Below are positions 60,244-64,000 of a DNA stretch of 64,000 bases, piece after piece. The number at the start of each line of letters is the position of its first letter. The first letter of the stretch is position 1. The translations under genes and the position numbers were made by a program. The stretch is taken from contig JACMZG010001913.1 of the NCBI GenBank assembly GCA_018340805.1, positions 4,423,209 through 4,487,208 of the forward strand, written 5' to 3'. Below the pieces are notes generated by a model. That model was not told the origin of the DNA. It worked only from the letters and a program-made list of their open reading frames with translations, and did not search any database. The DNA comes from Microvelia longipes (Eukaryota > Arthropoda > Insecta > Hemiptera > Veliidae).

Positions 60244-60350
60244 GCCCGTTTAGAGCCTTGCGGCTCATCAGGGATAAAACCTGCGGGAACCACCTCGGGT
60301 GGTAGTAGCAACCGTTACGCTCTAAGTTGTATTCTAAAGTCTGGCGATAA
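60221..60350 (-). mobile_element. tRNA-SINE 3' part, copy 2
   Basis: Minus-strand end GAGCCGCAAGGCTCTAAACG and GGCATTATTATTATT matches the 3' end of 51542-51790. The tRNA-like head is lost or too diverged to see. Confidence 0.6.
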
Positions 60351-60377
60351 TATATCTAAACAATAATTTTTTATATA

Positions 60378-60535
60378 AAGCAAAAATCAGCCTCAAAAAA
60401 CCACGCTGAAAAATGCTTCATTTGAGACATTTTTTGTGTGAAGTACGTAAATTTACATAAAAACTTATACAGAAATCACTTCTGTTAGAGTCATTTTCAG
60501 CGTGGTTTGGAGCTTATTTTTGCTTTTACTGAAAA
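60378..60535. mobile_element. About 155-bp hairpin element
   Basis: AAAGCAAAAATCAGCCTCAA and AACCACGCTGAAAA are inverted as TTTTCAGCGTGGTTTGGAGC and TTATTTTTGCTTT. Confidence 0.8.
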
Positions 60536-61230
60536 AATCAAACCTATCAACGTGGATTGATATGGGTATTGACTTGAAGAGGAGTAAACAAGGTAGTTTT
60601 CCTGAAACCAAGAGGTTCTCAAGTGCGCTAGTTTCTCATCAAAGTAACTTCAAATTTTTTTGAAAGTCACAAAATTTTACTAATTTTTGATTTCATGCAA
60701 ATTTTTGGCTATTATGTTAAATTGTTTTTGAAAATACAAGTGCCTGGTCTTATAGCAAATTTGCTCAGCTTTCCAACGAAACCAATATTTGGAAGCTAGC
60801 AGTTAGTTTACCACAATGGTCATATTATGAAGTTAAGTCAACGCATTATTAAAAATCATGAAATTTGACCTTGTGGGAGAACGGTTGAAAATCGGACTAT
60901 AGTTAATATGAAGTTCTTTTGTTGGAAATGAGCTGTAATACCACCTCCTTTCGGGAAGGGAGTTTTATTTTGTACACCCTGTATATATATATATATTATA
61001 TGTGTGTGTGTGTGTTATATCAAACCTTAAATTATCTATTTGGTATTTTTCTTATCTAGAATAACACTGTTACCTATAATTTGAGAGAATATGCTTAAAT
61101 TTCAAGTCTTCCTGTATCTTAAACATAATTTATTAATCTGTGCAGTAATTTAAAGTTTATTAAATTTTCGGCGGATTGATTATTTAATCATTAAAATTAG
61201 TTCAATAAGAAACCTGTACAAATAACTGAT
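60536..61230. other. Spacer with TACACCCTGTATA word and microsatellites
   Basis: GTACACCCTGTATATATATA at 60973 resembles the ends of common insect DNA transposons, but no partner end was found. AT and GT runs follow. Confidence 0.4.
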
Positions 61231-61234
61231 AACT

Positions 61235-61460
61235 GTTATCACCTTATTTGGGTTCGCGCTGATTCTTATTACTTCGCACTCGCTTTGTTTGTCCTCAGAA
61301 TATAAAAAACACCAAATTTATATTGCAACACGCCTTCGGACTCGCTTCGCTCGACCTAAGAGTAAATACATTTGTTTTATTTTCAGCGGTCACCCATGCA
61401 GGTATTGACCTTGCGCTATGTAGCTTAACTTATATGATTGTGAGAAAATCCTTACACTGA
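61235..61460 (-). mobile_element. 5S rRNA-like segment with tail (minus strand)
   Basis: The minus strand reads ATATAAGTTAAGCTACATAG, CGCAAGGTCAATACCTGCAT and GGGTGACCGCTGAAAATA, then a tail with GTCGAGCGAAGCGAGTCC. Box C is intact. Confidence 0.7.
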
Positions 61461-62870
61461 ATTTGATGTTTTTTTAACTTCCAATACCCCACCCCCTCCC
61501 CAGGGCTAAAGTTTCCTAAAATTAAATGACATATCACCTGATCTTTTATAAGGGTGCCAAAATCAGTCGATCTAAATGGGGTTATACCTTTGACGTTCGA
61601 CCAAAGGGACCTTCAATATTAGAAGGGAGGACAGAGGATACAACTGCTTTTAAACTCTAGTATATTTTTTTTGCTACTGGCTTTTGGATTTTAACCTTTT
61701 TCTTCAAGTTTTCTACTAACTCTATCCTTATGTCACGGTAAAATACCTTCGTATGAGTTTAGTTAGTTTTTTCGTGTGTCAGTTCGTCCCAAAAAAAATG
61801 ACTAAAAAAAATTCCAAATGTACTATATTTACTCAGGATTAAATGTTTATTTTGAGGGCTTCGGTTTCGGGCTTGACCGGATTCCAACATTTTAGGAAAA
61901 GCGTTGTTAAGGGGGGGGGGAAGAAAATAAAGCGGAAGTCAATATTTGGAGAGGATAGAAAGAGGACGGAGCTGTATTATGCAATCTTGTACAACATCTT
62001 CAATTATTCAGTTTCTCGCAAGTCAACTCAACAGGACTGTTTCTTGAGAATTCCAAATAAAAATAGATCTTTAATAAGAAACATGGGGTTCGAGATTTTC
62101 AATCGGTATCCGAAGGAAATTGTTATTCGCTTCTTTATGTAAGCTGTATTCATTAAATTACTAATTACACTTGATCTACCTCTTAGTAACCGCTGACGAT
62201 AAAAATTTTATTTATACTGCTCCACGGCAGGAAATGAAGCATACTGAACTTAATTTAGACGAAAAGTAGATATTTCCCAGTCGGCGTGTAAATAGTCATG
62301 AATGACTCCACTACCTGCCTAGGCAGGAAAGTAGCCAGTTCCCAGCCGCCCTAGACCTATGCTGGTAAAGAAATTAATAGAAATTTTGTAAAATAATATT
62401 AATAATAAAAAGCCTATTGAATTATTTAATAATTATATAAATGAATATATTTACATTATTAAAACTAATTAAGAATAAAATAAAACAGTTGTCGAAGAAT
62501 AGCCGAACTTTCGAACATACCCCGTCGGATTTTGAAATAGCTACAAATGCCAAAGAGAGCCCCACTACCCGGCCAAATTAAGGAATAGTATTTTAAAGTC
62601 ATATGAAGTCTTCAAAGGAATGATGCTCAAGAAATAAGTTATGAATGTAAGTAAAAAACATTGTGTTACGATTTAAAAAACGTCAAACACAAAACGAGCG
62701 CTACTCTGTGGTCAACTTTCTCATGATAAGATCTGTTAATGTCAGTAAATGAAAATGTAAATTTAAACGTTATTACAAACGTAATAAGTTTTTTAACAAT
62801 GCTAGTTTTGATTTATACTGTTCGCAGATAAAATATTTGTGAACGAGAGGAAAGAAACATTACTGACCGT
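61461..62870. other. Spacer, nothing recognised
   Basis: A 99-residue frame at 61843-62142 is Lys/Arg-rich but matches no family I know. A CCTGCCTAGGCAGG palindrome is at 62316. Confidence 0.35.
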
Positions 62871-62871
62871 A

Positions 62872-63125
62872 ATTTGCCTCCGGCTTTGCCTCTCCAGCAA
62901 ATTATATTATACCGCCTCGGCTTTGCCTCGTCAGTCAATTAATATTACCTGCCCTCGGCTTCCTCGCAGTCAAATTATATATTATCCTGCCTCCTTTGCA
63001 ACTCGCAGTCAATTATATATTACCTTGCCTCGCTTTGCCTCTCAGTCAAATAAATGACCTGCCTCGGCTTTGCCTCTCAGCAAAATGAAAAATTACCTCC
63101 TCGGCTTCCTCTGAAGTAGCTTAAG
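62872..63125. repeat. Degenerate 38-45 bp tandem repeat CCTCGGCTTTGCCTC
   Basis: Six units combine TGCCTCGGCTTTGCCTC, TCAGTCAAATTA and TATATTACC. Units differ by small indels. Confidence 0.85.
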
Positions 63126-63320
63126 ATAGCCCACCCTCGCCTTCGGCTCGAGGGCTAACTTCGGTACTAGTCAGTAATATTCCATTTTCCTGCCTAGTTA
63201 CATAAATAACTATTATTCTAAGTAAAGTAATTTTTGAAAAGGGGAATAAAAGGAGAAAAGGGAGTCTATTAACATTCGATTAAAAACGGGGACATAACAT
63301 AACAGGGTATTCCTGTTCAG

Positions 63321-64000
63321 CAAAGAGACTAATACATAGAGGGAATACTTAGGTTGAATAACACTGTGCTAAGGGTCTAGAAGATAAAAGTTCTTGTGGG
63401 TACCATAACGGTACTCTTCTTCAAAAGAGACTATTACTTAGACAAAGGATTCAACGGCTATTTTTATTCCTTGGATAGTTTGGTACCATACAAGAGATAA
63501 TAACTTAAGAAAGGATTACGACAGATTCTGATCATCCTTGGTAGCTTGGTACATACAAAGAGACTAATACTTAGAGAAATACGACAGTTCTTATCATCTG
63601 TAGCTGTTACCAACAAAGAGACAATACTTAGAGGAAGGATACGACAGTTCTTATCATTCCTTGGGTAGCTTGGTACCATACAAAGAGACTAATACATAGA
63701 GGAAGGATACGACAGTTCTTATCATTCCTTGGTATGGGTACCAACAAAAGAGAACTAATAACTAGAAAAGGATAGACATTCTATCATTCCTTGGCTAGCT
63801 GGTACCATACAAAGAACTAATACTTAGAGAAAGACGACAGTTCTTATCATTCCTTGGTGCTGGTACCATTACAAAGAACTAATACATAGAAAGGATACAC
63901 AGTTCTTATCATTCCTTGGGTACTGGGTTACCAAACAAAGAGACTAATACTTAGAGAAAGATACGACATGCTTATCATTCCTGGTAGCTGTACCATACAA
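63321..64000. repeat. Satellite of about 67-bp units derived from MITE Z, continuing past the right edge
   Basis: The first 110 bp (63321-63430) matches the left end of MITE Z (CAAAGAGACTAATA, CACTGTGCTAAGGGTCTAGA, ACCATAACGGTAC). Then about nine units follow of CAAAGAGACTAATACTTAGA, GGAAGGATACGACAGTTCTT and ATCATTCCTTGGGTAGC with GGTACCATA. This is the reverse complement of the right end of MITE Z (compare 36165-36231). Units differ mostly by single-base indels. Confidence 0.92.

Noticed and set aside
61843..62142. 99-codon basic open frame as a small gene
   Set aside because: There is no recognisable motif, no splice or promoter support, and it is within AT-rich repeat-flanked sequence.

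Overview
The window is a repeat-dense, AT-rich nuclear segment from an animal, most likely an arthropod and plausibly a hemipteran-like insect. The phylum is inferred from spliced metazoan genes, GT-AG introns and the retrotransposon types; I cannot name the species. No bacterial, plasmid or phage gene organisation is present. Most open reading frames are shadows of tandem repeats or transposon remnants.

Only two host genes can be supported, both on the + strand. (1) The last four coding exons (8381-12087) of an ABCB/P-glycoprotein-type transporter encode a complete C-terminal nucleotide-binding domain: Walker A, Q-loop, LSGGQ, Walker B and H-loop. The rest of the gene is not visible to the left. 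(2) An alpha/epsilon-sarcoglycan gene runs from 20899 to 44820 in eight exons whose splice phases all agree (1122 nt, 373 residues). It has a signal peptide, an extracellular domain, one membrane segment and a short proline-rich tail. Its introns are filled with transposons.

Layout. 1-6480: a broken I-group-like LINE on the - strand, with ORF1 zinc knuckles and ORF2 endonuclease, reverse transcriptase and RNase H. 6683-8335: about 35 copies of a 46-bp minisatellite running up to the first ABCB exon. 8381-12087: ABCB exons; their introns hold a decayed foldback element, a 74-bp exon duplication, and a 41-bp minisatellite split by a 523-bp inverted-repeat element. 12.1-20.6 kb: LINE 3' fragments, AT-rich sequence and a roughly 400-bp A tract. 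20.9-44.8 kb: sarcoglycan. 44.9-64 kb: no host gene is recognised, and the sequence is nested transposons, tRNA-derived and 5S-derived repeats, long palindromes and tandem arrays.

Most notable signals. (a) A hammerhead-ribozyme-like core (CTGANGA, paired stem, GAAA, then a short palindrome) recurs at seven places, usually in both arms of a long palindromic element. Its stems differ in sequence between families but still pair. (b) The 67-bp satellite at the right edge is made from one end of a hAT-like MITE that occurs intact twice in sarcoglycan introns. (c) A dispersed repeat family carries a 5S rRNA-like promoter region (boxes A, IE and C). (d) The sarcoglycan stop codon lies inside a consensus 5' splice site. 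(e) Several tandem arrays differ mainly by single-base indels, which suggests unpolished long-read assembly.
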